Source: Erinaceus europaeus (Eukaryota; Chordata; Mammalia; Eulipotyphla; Erinaceidae). From it: a stretch of 64,000 nt of DNA. The translations under genes were made by a program, and so were the position numbers. The stretch spans positions 35,715,698 through 35,779,697 of the forward strand of contig NC_080171.1 of NCBI RefSeq assembly GCF_950295315.1. The letters are read 5' to 3'. How positions within the stretch are numbered: position 1 is the stretch's first letter; each line of letters opens with the position of its first letter. Under the pieces are notes generated by a model. It was not told where the DNA came from and ran no database searches. It saw nothing but the letters and a program-made list of their open reading frames with translations. This document shows, piece by piece, positions 22,064 to 32,435 of this stretch.

Positions 22064-22330
22064 GTCCAGGTAGTGGCACATCTGGTTAAGTGCACATGTT
22101 AACATATGTAAAGACCTGGGTTCAAACCTTCAGTCCTCATCTGCAGGAAGTAAGCTTCACAAGGCATGAAGCAGTGCTACAGGTGTCTTTCTCCCTTTCT
22201 ATTTCCCCCTCTTCTGCAATTTACTTCTATCCTATCAAATAAAGAAGAGAAAAGAAAAAAATGGCCACCAAGAGCATTGGATTTGTTGTGCAGGCACCAA
22301 ACCCCATCAATGACCCTAGTGGGGGAAAAA
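22064..22330 (+). mobile_element. tRNA-derived SINE, main family, long 3' form
   Basis: 'gagtccaggtagtggcacatctggttaag', box B 'gggttcaaacc', 'aagcttcacaaggcatgaagcag', CT-rich body, 'tatcaaataaag', then the extra 3' module 'ggccaccaagagcattgg...gcaggcaccaaacccc' and an A-rich tail. Confidence 0.9.
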
Positions 22331-22418
22331 AAGAATATAAATTAGGCCATTGAGGCAACTTAATGGATCATATATGGAAAGAACCATGAGTTTATTCCAT
22401 AGTGCCATATTTTAAAAG

Positions 22419-22419
<1 letters not shown>

Positions 22420-22457
<38 letters not shown>

Positions 22458-22483
22458 ATGTATAGATATATATACATATACAT

Positions 22484-22529
<46 letters not shown>

Positions 22530-22565
22530 ATATATGTCTATACTATAAGCATATACATACACACA
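22420..22565 (+). repeat. Compound (TA)n(TG)n(TA)n(CA)n microsatellite
   Basis: Alternating purine-pyrimidine tract of ~145 bp: TA at ~22420-22434, TG to ~22460, interrupted TA to ~22520, then CA/TA-rich to ~22565. Confidence 0.95.
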
Positions 22566-22849
22566 TTCATGAACTGGCCTTTGAGTCACAATGTTTGGGC
22601 ATCTCTTCATGTTTGGCCAATTGGGAATAAATATTTTTCTTTTTTTTCCTGTGACCCTGTATATGTAAAGTTAATTCAGAATCAATTGTGATAAGCTAAG
22701 TATAATTATTACATTTACTAGAGAGAAAGTACTGAAAGAAAAGAAGGCAACATAAACAGAAAACCGAAAATAAAGTGAGACAACTAAAAGATAAATAACA
22801 AATTGTATAATATATCAAACCATATAAATAAAATGATGTTAAATATAAA

Positions 22850-23300
22850 TTATTTAAACATTCAAGTTAAAAAGCAGTGGTTGCTTGAATCAATAAAATA
22901 GACACGATCCAGCTACATTCTATCTGTAACACAGGATTTTTATATGGAAAGCAGAAATTGAAAATAAATAGATAGACAAGGTATACAATGGCAAGTAATA
23001 AACATGAAGACTGGAGTGGACTTTAAGACAAAGACTGATATCAAAACTACAAAAGTCAGTTTCATAATAAAGTAGTTAATTTATGAGAAGAATACAATAA
23101 TGTATCAATAAGTATTTACTAGAACTTAATGTGTTAAGCAAAAGTGACAAATTACAGAGGAGAAAACATGAGTGGGAAATGTTAAAAATCTCTCTTAGTA
23201 CTTTTAAAACTAGACAAAACAATCAGAAAATACACAAGAAATCTAAGTGAGACTATCAACCACCTGTCCTAGTTTCATATTAATAAAATGAAGCTATCAG
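22850..23300 (+). mobile_element. Ancient L1 ORF2 N-terminal region fragment
   Basis: The order of decayed blocks fits an old L1 ORF2 endonuclease region: 'gatccagctacattctatctgtaac', 'tggagtggactttaagacaaagac', and 'aacaatcagaaaatacacaag...gactatcaaccacctg'. It is recognised from the general L1 pattern only. Confidence 0.55.
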
Positions 23301-23511
23301 TGACTGAAGGAGAATAATTTGTCTCAGACACATATAAAATATATGATTGGTTATAAACAAGATTCTATAAATGGTTACCATCTGTTGAAAACTAACAGTG
23401 TAGTTTCTTAGAAAATAACGTAACAAATTTTGAAGAAAATAAATGAGGTATCTATAAAGGTCTTCGCATTTGGAGGTTAAAAGAACAACTAGGGCATAAA
23501 TATCTTTTTTA

Positions 23512-23720
23512 TTTTTAAAAAGTACTTATTTATTATTGGATAGAGACAGATATTAAGAGAGGGGGAGAGGTAGAGAGGGAGTCAGAGAGACACCTGCAGC
23601 CCTGCTTTGCCATGCCTGAAGATTTCCCTCTGCAGGTGAGGACCAAGGACTTGAACCTGGGTCTCTGTGCACTATAATCTGAGCACTTAACCAGATGTGC
23701 CACTGCCTGGCCTCCTGGTG
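23512..23720 (-). mobile_element. tRNA-derived SINE, main family, with target-site duplication
   Basis: Purine-rich body, 'acctgcagccctgctttgccatgcctgaag', box B complement 'gacttgaacctggg' and head complement 'gtgccactgcctggcc'. The 15-bp duplication 'taaatatctttttta' lies at 23497-23511 and 23721-23735. Confidence 0.95.
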
Positions 23721-23817
23721 TAAATATCTTTTTTAATTAGTAAATACTTCCAATTTAATGATATACATACTAAAATTATACATAAAAAGAGAAAAGAACA
23801 TAATAACATAATAAAAC

Positions 23818-23825
23818 ATGAACAA
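23818..23825. repeat. Target-site duplication, left copy (L1 at 23826)
   Basis: The 8-bp 'atgaacaa' recurs at 28995-29002 after the A-rich tail. It is short, but it lies exactly at the start of the 5'UTR and the end of the tail. Confidence 0.75.
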
Positions 23826-25113
23826 GGTTCCAGGAAGATGGCGGACTGAGAAGCTGCTAGCAGCATGTGCTCTGATCACATCTTCTGGAAACGGTAGGAT
23901 TTTCTGCCTTTAGCAGGCCAGTCAATAAGGGGTCCTAGTGGTGACACCAAAGAGGTGACTATAATTTAATTTGGGTTAAGAATTAGAGTAAAGGTGGCAT
24001 GGACTAGCGGGCGGGCTGCTCCAGACCTCCCAGGCGGCGGCGGGCAAGGCGGGTGCGCCGGGCATTGTCCTCCGCCCAGGAAGGCGGCTCCTCCACCGGT
24101 TGCAGAGCACTGTTGGGCGGCCGGAAGAGGACCCAGAGGGAGCACTATAGCTGAGGGGCTTTCTGTTGGGAGTCTCCAGGGACCACCGCGACCCTGAGGG
24201 CAGATTCAAAGACTTCTTGAGTATAGCTCTCATTGGATCAAAGGACTTGGAGCTAGTTTTCATTTTCGAGAAATCCTTTAAAAAAGTCTGGAGGGGGGGG
24301 GGTTTCCCGGAAGATGGCGGACTGAGAAGCTGCTAGCCTCTGAGCTCCGACCACATCTCCTAGACACAGTAGGATTTTCTGTCTTTAGCAGGCCAGCCAA
24401 TAAGGGGTCCTAGCAGTAACACCAAGGAGGTGACTATAACTTAATTTGGGTTAAGAATAAGAGTAAGGGAAAAAATTCTTTTTTCTTCCTTTTAATTTTC
24501 AAGCATACCTCCTTCCCCCTCCCCCCCCATAATCAGTCCCTAGGGACCAGTTCCTAGCAGGATACCTCACACCACCAAACAGGGTGCTTTTTTGAATTCA
24601 CTGATACACATTTGGGAATTTCCTTGGACGGCTCTTTAGTTACAACTCTTTTTCTTATCTTCTCCCTTTTCTCTCTCTCTCTTTTTTTTGTTTTTAATCT
24701 TGTCATACACTTCTTCTTTTTTCCCTTTCTGAATTTGTGAATTATTGTGGGGAAGAAATCTGACTCAGAGTGGAATCTCTATGTGTGTATCTCTGCTCTA
24801 GTTCCCTTTCCCCTCTTGTTACCCCTAGAATATACAGTGGATAGTAGATTTGCATAACTGTCTATTCTTGCTATCATCTCTTTCTTTTCTTTTTCTTCAC
24901 TGGGATTTGGTTACTATTTTTTCACGGACTGGAGAAATTGTTTAGCTAACTGGTAACGATTAAACTACTTCAATACTTACTTCAGTTGCTACTGTAATTC
25001 AGGAGGTTGGTGAGTGCAATTGTCATAAAGGTATTTAGTACAGTGCTACTTGTACTCAAGACACAACAACGGAGGAACAACAGAGCATAAAATAAAATTT
25101 AAAAATTTAAAAA
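23826..25113 (+). promoter_or_regulatory. L1 5'UTR / internal promoter with two related units
   Basis: Two units share their first ~168 bp: 23827-23993 and 24302-24473. Each begins with 'ggaagatggcggactgagaa'. The AAGATGGCGG core (23835-23844 and 24311-24320) fits a YY1 site, and L1 5'UTRs of other mammals carry such a site at the same extreme 5' position. After the shared part, unit 1 continues into a CpG-rich block (23998-24200) ending in a G-run (24291-24302). Unit 2 continues as a T-rich leader to the ORF1 ATG at 25114. Promoter activity is inferred from family knowledge. Confidence 0.8.
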
Positions 25114-25302
25114 ATGGGTAGATCAAAAACAAATAAAACTGCTACTCCAACGAATGAAGACAAGAACCCAGAAGAAACTACAAATCAGCCAGAAGTAACC
25201 ATAGATAAGAAAAGTATGCAAGCAATAATAAACTTATTAATCACAGAAATGAAAACATTGGCTTCACAAATGAATTCTACAAAACTTTCAGGAAACAGTT
25301 AA
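25114..25302 (+). pseudogene. L1 ORF1, N-terminal ~60 codons only
   Basis: A true ATG opens MGRSKTNKTATPTNEDK, a basic and polar N-terminus typical of L1 ORF1p. It continues with a helix-prone segment ([20 protein letters not shown]) that would start the coiled coil. After ~60 codons the sequence switches to ORF2 and stops at once. The trimerisation, RRM and C-terminal RNA-binding domains are missing, so no functional ORF1p can be made from this copy. Confidence 0.85.
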
Positions 25303-27646
25303 TACCCATACTTCTTAAGCTATTCCATAAGACTGAAGAAACAGGAATACTCCCTTCTACCTTCTAAGAAGCCAACATCACCCTGATACCAAAAGCTGAT
25401 AGGGACAGAACAAAAAAGGAAAACTACAGACCAATATCGCTGATGAACATAGATGCCAAAATATTAAACAAGATCTTGGCCAACCGGATACAGCAACATA
25501 TCAAAAAGATTGTTCATCATGACCAAGTGGGATTCATCCCAGGAATGCAAGGCTGGTTCAACATACATAAGTCAATCAATGTCATTCACCACATCAATAA
25601 AAGCAAAGACAAAAACCACATGATTATCTCAATAGATGCAGAGAAAGCCATTGACAAAATCCAACACCCATTCATGCTCAAAACTCTACAAAAAATGGAT
25701 ATAGATGGGAAATTCCTCAAGATAGTGGAGTCTATATATAGCAAACTTACAGCCAACATCATACTCAATGGACAGAAGCTGAAAGCATTCCCCCTCAGAT
25801 CGGGGACTAGACAGGGCTGTCCAGTGTCACCATTACTCTTCAACATAGTATTGGAAGTTCTTGCCATAGCAATCAGGCAAGAGAAAGGAATCAAAGGAAT
25901 ACAGATTGGAAGGGAAGAAGTCAAGCTCTCACTATTTGCAGATGATATGACAGTATACATAGAAAGACCTAAAGAATCCAGTAGAAAATTAGGCAATATA
26001 GCAAGGTATCAGGCTACAAAATCAATGTACAAAAATCAGTGGCATTTCTTTATGCAGACACTAAATCTGAAGAAGAAGACATCCAGAAATCACTCCCATT
26101 TACTGTTTCAGCAAAATCAATCAAATACCTAGGAATAAAGTTGATCAAAGAAGTGAAAGACTTGTATGCTGAAAACTATGAGTCGCTGCTCAAGGAAATA
26201 GAAACTGATACCACGAAATGGAAAGATATCCCATGCTCATGGATTGCAAGAATAAATATCATCAAAATGAATGTTCTCCCCAGAGCCATATACAAATTCA
26301 ATGCAATACCCATCAAAGTTCCACCAAGCTTCTTTAAGAGAATAGAACAAACACTACAATCATTTATCTGGAACCTGAAAACACCTAGAATTGCCAAAAC
26401 CATCTTGAGGAAAAGAAACAGAAATGGAGGCATCACATTCCCAACCTTAAACTATATTATAAAGCCATCATCATCAAAACAGCATGGTACTGGAACAAAA
26501 ATAGGCACACAGACCAGTGGAACAGAATTGAAAGCCCAGAAGTAAATCCCAACACCTATGGGCATCTAATCTTTGATAAGGGGGCCCAAAGGATTAAATG
26601 GAAAAAGGAGGCTCTCTTCAATAAATGGTGCTGGGAAAACTGGGTTGAAACATGCAGAAGAATGAAATTGAACCACTTTATCTCACCAGAAACAAAAATC
26701 AACTCCAAATGGATCAAAGACGTAGATGTCAGACCAGAAACAATCAAATACTTAGAGGAAAACATTGGTAAAACAGTTTCCCACCTATACCTAAAGGACA
26801 TCTTTGATGAATCAAACCCAATTGCAAGGAAGACTAAAGCAGAAACAAACCAATGGGACTACCTCAAATTGAAAAGCTTCTGCACATCCAAAGAAACTAT
26901 TGAACAAAGAGACCCCTCACAGAATGGGAGAAGATCTTCACATGCCAGACATCAGACAAGAAACTAATCACCAAAATATATAAAGAGCTCAGCAAACTTA
27001 GCACCAAAAAAGCAAATGACCCCATCCAAAAATGGGCAGAGGATATGAACAAAACATTCACCTCAGAGGAGATCCAAAAGGCTAACAAACATATCAAAAA
27101 TGCTCTAGGTCACTGATTGTCAGAGAAATGCAAATTAAGACAACACTAAGATACCACCTCACTCCTGTAAGAATGGCATACATCAAAAAGGACAGCAGCA
27201 ACAAATACTGGAGAGGATGTGGGGACAGAGGAACCCTTTTACATTGCTGGTGGGAATGTAAATTGGTCCAGCCTCTGTGGAGAGCAGTCTGGAAAACTCT
27301 CAGAAGGCTAGACGTGGACCTTCCATATGATCCAGTAATTCCTCTCCTGGAGTTATACCCCAAGGACTCCATAACACCCAACCAAAAAGAGGTGTGTGCT
27401 CCTATGTTCATAGCAGCACAATTCATAATAGCTAAAACCTGGAAGCAACCCAGGTGCCCAACAACAGATGAGTGGCTGAGAAAGCTGTGGTATATATACA
27501 CAATGGAATACTATGCAGCTATCAAGGACAATGAACCCACCTTCTCTGACCCATCTTGGACAGAGCTAGAAGGAATTATGTTAAGTGAGCTAAGTCAGAA
27601 AGATACAGATGAGTATGGGATGATCCCACTCATCAACAGAAGTTGA
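25303..27646 (+). pseudogene. L1 ORF2 from mid-RT to C-terminus, several lesions
   Basis: It begins in the [15 protein letters not shown] segment and contains [37 protein letters not shown], motif A ([13 protein letters not shown], where most L1s have AEKAFDKIQ), [18 protein letters not shown] and [12 protein letters not shown]. The thumb and C-terminal Cys-rich block ([13 protein letters not shown]) follow, ending MIPLINRS. Lesions include a stop at ~25365, frame changes near 25990 and 26440, and the same 4-nt loss seen in the copy at 8376 (here ~26902). The endonuclease is absent. Confidence 0.93.
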
Positions 27647-28985
27647 GTAAGAAGATCTGAAAGGGAAACTAAAAGCAGGACCTGATCAAATTGTAAGTAG
27701 GGCACCAAAGTAAAAACCCAGTGGTGAGGGGTAGACATGCAGCTTCCTGGGCCAGTGGGGTGTGGGAGTGGGTGGGAGGGATGGGTCACAGTCCTTTGGT
27801 GGTGGGAATGTTGTTTATGTACACTCCAAGCAAAATGTAGACATATAAATCAGTAGTTAATTAATATGAGAGGGGAAAAATCAATTGTATGTCTCAAAGA
27901 TTCTCAAAACACAAACAATCTTTTTAATATATAGGCTATGTATTCGATATGCGGACTCTCTCAAAAGCCTAGACCAAGTAGATTAGAAGCATCCAATAGC
28001 ACAGCTATATACAAGATACTGGATACTGTACAGCAAACCATAACAAAGGGACTTTTCAAAGTTAACCCAATTAACAAATAATGTGATGATAACATTAACT
28101 ATCGATTGTCTTTTTGAACCCTAAGACAGCAGGAACCTCACATCTCCACTATAGAGCCCCTACTTCCCCCAGTCCTGGAACCCTTGGATAGGGGCCACTT
28201 TCCCGTATGCCTCTCCCAATCCAAACCAAATAATATTGCATCCGCCAATCACAACCTAACCAACGCAACGATTGCCACCTCAACATGCTTCACCTCAGAC
28301 TGCGTCCAGAGACTTCACGTGTGGAATGACAACCCTTCAGCTTCATTACTCAGGTGAGACCTTTCCTTTTATAGTACACTCTAATTTCATCTCAGGTAGT
28401 TCACTTTCTAACAAAGTCCCAAAACCTAGATATACACCAGTTTCTGTGAGAGAGAGCTTATGTGCACACATATCCATAAACTACTGCAAAATATATGCCT
28501 GAAAGCAGAAGTACACTAGAGTTTGCAGTGAGTACCTCCCTAACACTTCCTCTCCACTACTCCAAGCTTGGGATCCATGATTGCTCAACTAATTGTTTGG
28601 CTTCGTATGTTAACTCTCTTTTCAATCAATCACCAGGTTCCAGATGCCACCAGGATGCTGGCCAGGCTTCCCTGGACTGAAGACCCCACCAATGTGTCCT
28701 GGAGCTCTGCTTCCCCAGAGACACACCTTACTAGGTAAAAAGAGAGGCAGACTGGGAGTATGGACCGACCAGTCAACGCCCATGTCCAGCAGGGAAGCAA
28801 TTACAGAAGCCAGACCTTCTACCTTCTGCAACCCTCAACGACCCTGGGTCTATGCTCCCAGAGGGCTAGAGAATGGGAAAGCTATCATGGGAGGGGGTGG
28901 GTTATGGAGATTGGGTGGTGGGAATTGTGTGGAGTTGTACCCCTCCTATGTTTTTGTTCATTAATCCTTTCTTAAATAAAAAAAT
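27647..28985 (+). mobile_element. Long L1 3'UTR
   Basis: Full-length copy of the long 3'UTR, with a G-rich block after the stop (~27755-27785), a distal G-rich block (~28882-28922) and the end 'cctttcttaaataaa'. It differs from 10182-11550 by scattered substitutions and small indels. Confidence 0.93.
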
Positions 28986-28994
28986 TTTTAAAAA

Positions 28995-29002
28995 ATGAAC
29001 AA
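28995..29002. repeat. Target-site duplication, right copy (L1 at 23826)
   Basis: 'atgaacaa', matching 23818-23825. Confidence 0.75.
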
Positions 29003-29154
29003 ATTGCTTATCCCTAGATTCTACTCTGGATCTTTAAAAAAAAACTGCTATAAAAGGCATTTTCAGACAGTTAACAATGTATCTCCTGTTTTAAGAACTA
29101 AAGTTATATAAATATTAAATTTTCAAATTTTGATAAAAAGTAATCTTTAGGTAT

Positions 29155-29240
29155 TACAAGTGGTGTTGCTAGCACTTGAACCTAGGACTTCAAACACTTG
29201 CAGGCAGCACTCTCTACCAGGTGAGCTATCTCTCAGTTAC
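29155..29240 (-). mobile_element. tRNA-like SINE head fragment
   Basis: The complement reads 'gatagctcacctggtagag' (box-A-like) and 'aggttcaagtgct' (box-B-like) with tRNA-like spacing. It is probably an old second-family SINE. A true tRNA gene is unlikely because no cloverleaf closes. Confidence 0.55.
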
Positions 29241-29384
29241 CTTCAGTGCTCATTATATGTGTGAAACGCATGCCTGTCACAACTCCTAGAGATTTTGGGT
29301 TGAATGAGAGCGCAGATGATCATACTTAGTCTTCGTATTTGATCTATTTCCTGTGTATAATGTTGTAGTAATCCATTTATTCCA

Positions 29385-29510
29385 GTATGCGAGATTTGCA
29401 TTTATTAAGCATCTATAATGCATAGGGAGCCTTTTACTGGTTGCTGGAAGATAAAAAATATACAGAGTGCAGAGTTTAGGGAGATAGAAAAATGTGTAAA
29501 CAGACATTTA
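29385..29510 (+). mobile_element. Possible L2 fragment
   Basis: 'catttattaagcatctataatgcatagggagcc...ggttgctggaagata' resembles the L2 3' end pattern (tatttattgagcacctactatgtgcc...). It is heavily diverged. Confidence 0.4.
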
Positions 29511-30046
29511 TAATCCAAAGTGGCATGCATAAAGCTAATAAAGTATATATACAGAGTATATGTGAGCCTACAGTATGCCAAGGAAATTGATGGGGCCAGT
29601 CACAGCAAGCAGCATTCTATTATTAACTCAGCTTTAGCATCATGAGCAAAGTGGACCTGCAGTTTCATTGTTATTTTCAATTCCCTGTGAATAAAACAAC
29701 AAAGACTTCTTAACTGCATGTGAGGCAGACCACTCCCATCACTCCCCTTCCTGTGGCATGTGGGAGCCCAATGGAGGAAGGTGGTGCATTTGCTTGGCTG
29801 TGTCTTCACGGGTGAATAACGTGTCTTTTTAGGAAGAAAGCTGGAGTGCTTTGGCATGCACACAATTGATATTGGATCCCAGGCCCCACCACAATGGGGA
29901 AACAAGTATCATGGTCTTTCTCTCTGTCTCTCTGACTCTGTCTCTCTTTTTCTATTGGACTGTTATATAAAAACAGAAAATTACAACATGACTTTTCCAA
30001 CAACTCAATACACGAAAAAGTCAGCACCAAGTAGTGAAGCCCTAGC

Positions 30047-30263
30047 AGAGACAGAAGGAAAGAAGAAGAGAGGGAAGGAAGGAGAAGAGGAGGGAGAGAA
30101 AATGGGAAGAAAGGAAAGAAGGGAGGGAAGCAGGAAGGAAGGAAGGAAGGGAGGAAGAGAGGAAGGGCGGGAGGGAGAGAGGGAGGGAGGCAGGGAGGAA
30201 GGGGAGAGAAAGAAAGAGAAAAAGAGAAAGGAGAAGAGAGAAAGGACAAAAGAAAATAAAATG
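30047..30263 (+). repeat. Purine-only tract (GGAA/GGGA-rich)
   Basis: A long run of A and G with almost no pyrimidines on the plus strand. The long open frames on both strands here are translated simple repeat. Confidence 0.96.
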
Positions 30264-30279
30264 AAGAAATCAAGAGAGG

Positions 30280-30560
30280 GGGAGTTGGGCTGTAGCGCAG
30301 CGGGTTAAGCGCAGGTGGCGCAAAGCACAAGGACCGGCATAAGGATTCCGGTTCGAACCCCGGCTCCCCATCTGCAGGGGAATTGCTTCATAAGCGGTGA
30401 AGCAGGTCTGCAGGTGTCTATCTTTCTCTCCCCCTCTCTGTCTTCCCCTCCTCTCTCCATTTCTCTCTGTCCTATCCAACAATGACAACAACAATAACTA
30501 CCACAATAAAATAACAAGTGCAACAAAAGGGAATAAATAAATAAAATAAATATTAAAAAA
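30280..30560 (+). mobile_element. tRNA-derived SINE, main family, best preserved copy
   Basis: It has box A 'tgtagcgcagcgg' (fits TRGYNNANNGG), box B 'ggttcgaacccc' (fits the Pol III B box), 'gaattgcttcataagcggtgaagcagg', a CT-rich body, and 'gcaacaaaagggaataaataaataaaat'. CpGs at 'tagcgcagcgg', 'gcgcaggtggcgc' and 'ttcgaa' are retained, which suggests a recent insertion. The 16-bp duplication 'aagaaatcaagagagg' lies at 30264-30279 and 30561-30576. Confidence 0.97.
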
Positions 30561-30576
30561 AAGAAATCAAGAGAGG

Positions 30577-31105
30577 AAGGAAGAATGAAAAAGGGGCAAA
30601 AGAGAGAGAGAGAGAAATAAGGGAGGAAGGAATTAAGGAAGGGAGGAAGGAAGAAAGGAGAGAAAGAAAGAAAGAAAAAGAGAAATGACAAAAGAAAATA
30701 AAAGAAAGGAAGAAAAGAGAGGAGGGAAGAATGAATAAAGGGAGGAAAGAGAGAGAAAGAAGGAAGTGAGGGAGGGAGGGAGGGATGTAAGGAAGGAAGG
30801 AAGGATGGTGACAAAAAAAGAAAGAAAGGAAGGAAGAAAGAAGAGAGATGACAAAAGAAAATAAAAGGAAGGAAGAAAAGAGGAGGGAAGAATGAAGAAA
30901 GGGGGAAAGAGAGAGAGAAAGAAGAAAAGAAAGAAAGAAAGAGAGAAAGAAAGAAAGAAAGAGACAAAGAAAGGATAAGAGAAATGACTAAAGAAAATAA
31001 GGAAGAGAGAAGGAGGAAAGAATGAAGGGGAAAAGAAAGAGAAGAGAGGAGGGAAGGAAGAAAGGAAGGAAGGAAGGAAAGAAGGAGGCAAAAAAAAGAA
31101 TGTAA
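30577..31105 (+). repeat. Purine-rich tract, continuation
   Basis: Over 500 bp of GAAA/GGAA/GAGG-type sequence with rare pyrimidines. Before the SINE insertion it was one tract with 30047-30263. Confidence 0.96.
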
Positions 31106-31106
31106 G

Positions 31107-31300
31107 CCAGGCAGTGGCACACCCAGTTGAGTACACATATCACTATGCACAAGGATCCAGGTTCAAGTCCCCACTTTACACATGGAAGGGGGACACTTCA
31201 TGTGCAGTGAAGCAAGTCTGCAGATATCTTTCTTCTCTCTCCCTTTTCACTCTCAATTTGTCTCATTCCTATAAAATAAAATAGAGGGGAAAATGACTGC
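31107..31300 (+). mobile_element. tRNA-derived SINE, main family
   Basis: 'ccaggcagtggcacacccagttgag', box B 'ggttcaagtcccc', 'ttcatgtgcagtgaagcaagtctgcag', CT-rich body and an AATAAAATAG tail. Confidence 0.92.
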
Positions 31301-31470
31301 TGGGATCAACGGTGTCTCTTTCTCTCCACCTCACTCTATCAAAAAAGGTTAGTCCAGAACATCGAAGCACAGGCAAAAAAAGACAACTTCCTTTGGTCAG
31401 ATATGAAGATCATACTATATACTTGGTCTGAAAGTTCATTAGTAATATCACCATAGTAAAAACCCTAAGA

Positions 31471-31680
31471 AGAGGGGCCAGATGGTGACACACTTGGTTG
31501 AACATACATGCTACCATGTTCGAGAGCCTGGGTTCAAGCCCCAGTTCCCCACCTGTAGGGAGGAAGCTTCACGAGAGGTGAAGCAGATCTGCAGGTGTCT
31601 CTATCTCCCCCTCCCCTCTCAATTTCTGTCTGTCGTATCAAATACAAAAAATAATAAAATAAAAATAAAGCAAAAATTTA
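31471..31680 (+). mobile_element. tRNA-derived SINE, main family
   Basis: 'ggggccagatggtgacacacttgg', box B 'gggttcaagcccc', 'aagcttcacgagaggtgaagcag', body and an A-rich tail. The flanks 'aaaaaccctaaga' (31458-31470) and 'aaaaacccctaaga' (~31680) look like a target-site duplication with one indel. Confidence 0.93.
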
Positions 31681-31714
31681 AAAACCCCTAAGATGTACAT
31701 TAAAGAAAGTAATT

Positions 31715-31870
31715 TTTTTTAAAGATTTGTTTGTTTGAGAGACACACAAAAGCCAGAGCACTTCTCAGTTCCAGTTTGTTGTGGTCCTGGGGACTGAAGC
31801 TGAGATTCGTGGGGTCTCAATCATGCAAATCCTGTCTTCTAAAACATTGAAGTATCAACCCAGTCCCAAA
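31715..31870 (-). mobile_element. SINE, second family, long form
   Basis: The complement contains the 'agccagagc...' and 'ctgggg' blocks, a box-B-like segment and a T/A-rich tail complement at its left end. It resembles 36530-36695. Confidence 0.6.
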
Positions 31871-32199
31871 ATTGATGAGGTAATTTCAGCATGTATTGTG
31901 TTTCAGTTTATAGTACCTTTATTGCTTTCCAAATCATTTTATTCTCCTTTGAATTCCTATCAAAGCTCATAAATTAAGTGTCCTGCAGCAATGCAGCTTA
32001 ATTGATAAAATATTACCAAATTTCTAATGACTCTCTTTCAAACCCCAAATCGCATTTTCTGAAACAATAGAAAAAGAAGATAATGGTACAAGAAAACAGA
32101 AATATTTTATATGAAAATCATAAAGATAATGATTCAGAATTAAACATAGCAATACTAGTTTAGCATTTCCCTATAGTTAACATGACTGATGACTTACTG

Positions 32200-32435
32200 T
32201 ATGTTTGAGCCCCTGGTCATTATATGCAGGGGGAAGTTTCACGAGCGGTGGAGCCATGCTGAATGTGTCTCTTCTTTCCGTCTCTCTTTCCTTCTCTCTC
32301 ATCCTCTCTTTCTCTCACTCTGTGTTTCTTAATTTCTATCAAAAACAGAAAATAAAAAGTGAAAATGGCCAGCAGAAGTGATGGAACTTCACAGGCACCC
32401 AGCCCCAGTGATAACCCTGGTGGAAAAAATATATG
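32200..32435 (+). mobile_element. tRNA-derived SINE, long 3' form, head truncated
   Basis: It starts at box B 'gtttgagcccctgg', then 'gaagtttcacgagcggtgg', CT-rich body, AAAATAAAAAG, and the extra 3' module 'ggccagcagaagtgatgg...cccagccccagtgataaccctgg'. Confidence 0.85.

Larger units (their letters stand above)
23826..28994 (+). mobile_element. 5'-complete, internally deleted L1 (5.2 kb)
   Basis: In order it holds a ~1.29-kb 5'UTR with two related promoter-like units, the first ~60 codons of ORF1, an abrupt junction at ~25295-25303, ORF2 from mid-RT to its end, and the long 3'UTR with an A/T-rich tail. Missing are the rest of ORF1, the inter-ORF spacer, the ORF2 endonuclease and the first part of the RT. 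By analogy with intact L1 this is roughly 2.3 kb. The 8-bp flanking duplication indicates insertion as one unit with an intact 5' end. Deletion after insertion cannot be excluded. Confidence 0.9.

Noticed and set aside
22420..22565. Start of a CRISPR-like or other spaced array
   Set aside because: It is a dinucleotide microsatellite without spacers, and the genome is mammalian.
29155..29240. Possible tRNA gene on the minus strand
   Set aside because: Box-A- and box-B-like motifs are present but no closing acceptor stem, so an old SINE head is more likely.
30305..31150. Long minus-strand frame of 281 codons rich in Ser, Leu, Phe and Pro
   Set aside because: It is a translation of the GA-rich simple repeat and a SINE, so it has no coding meaning.
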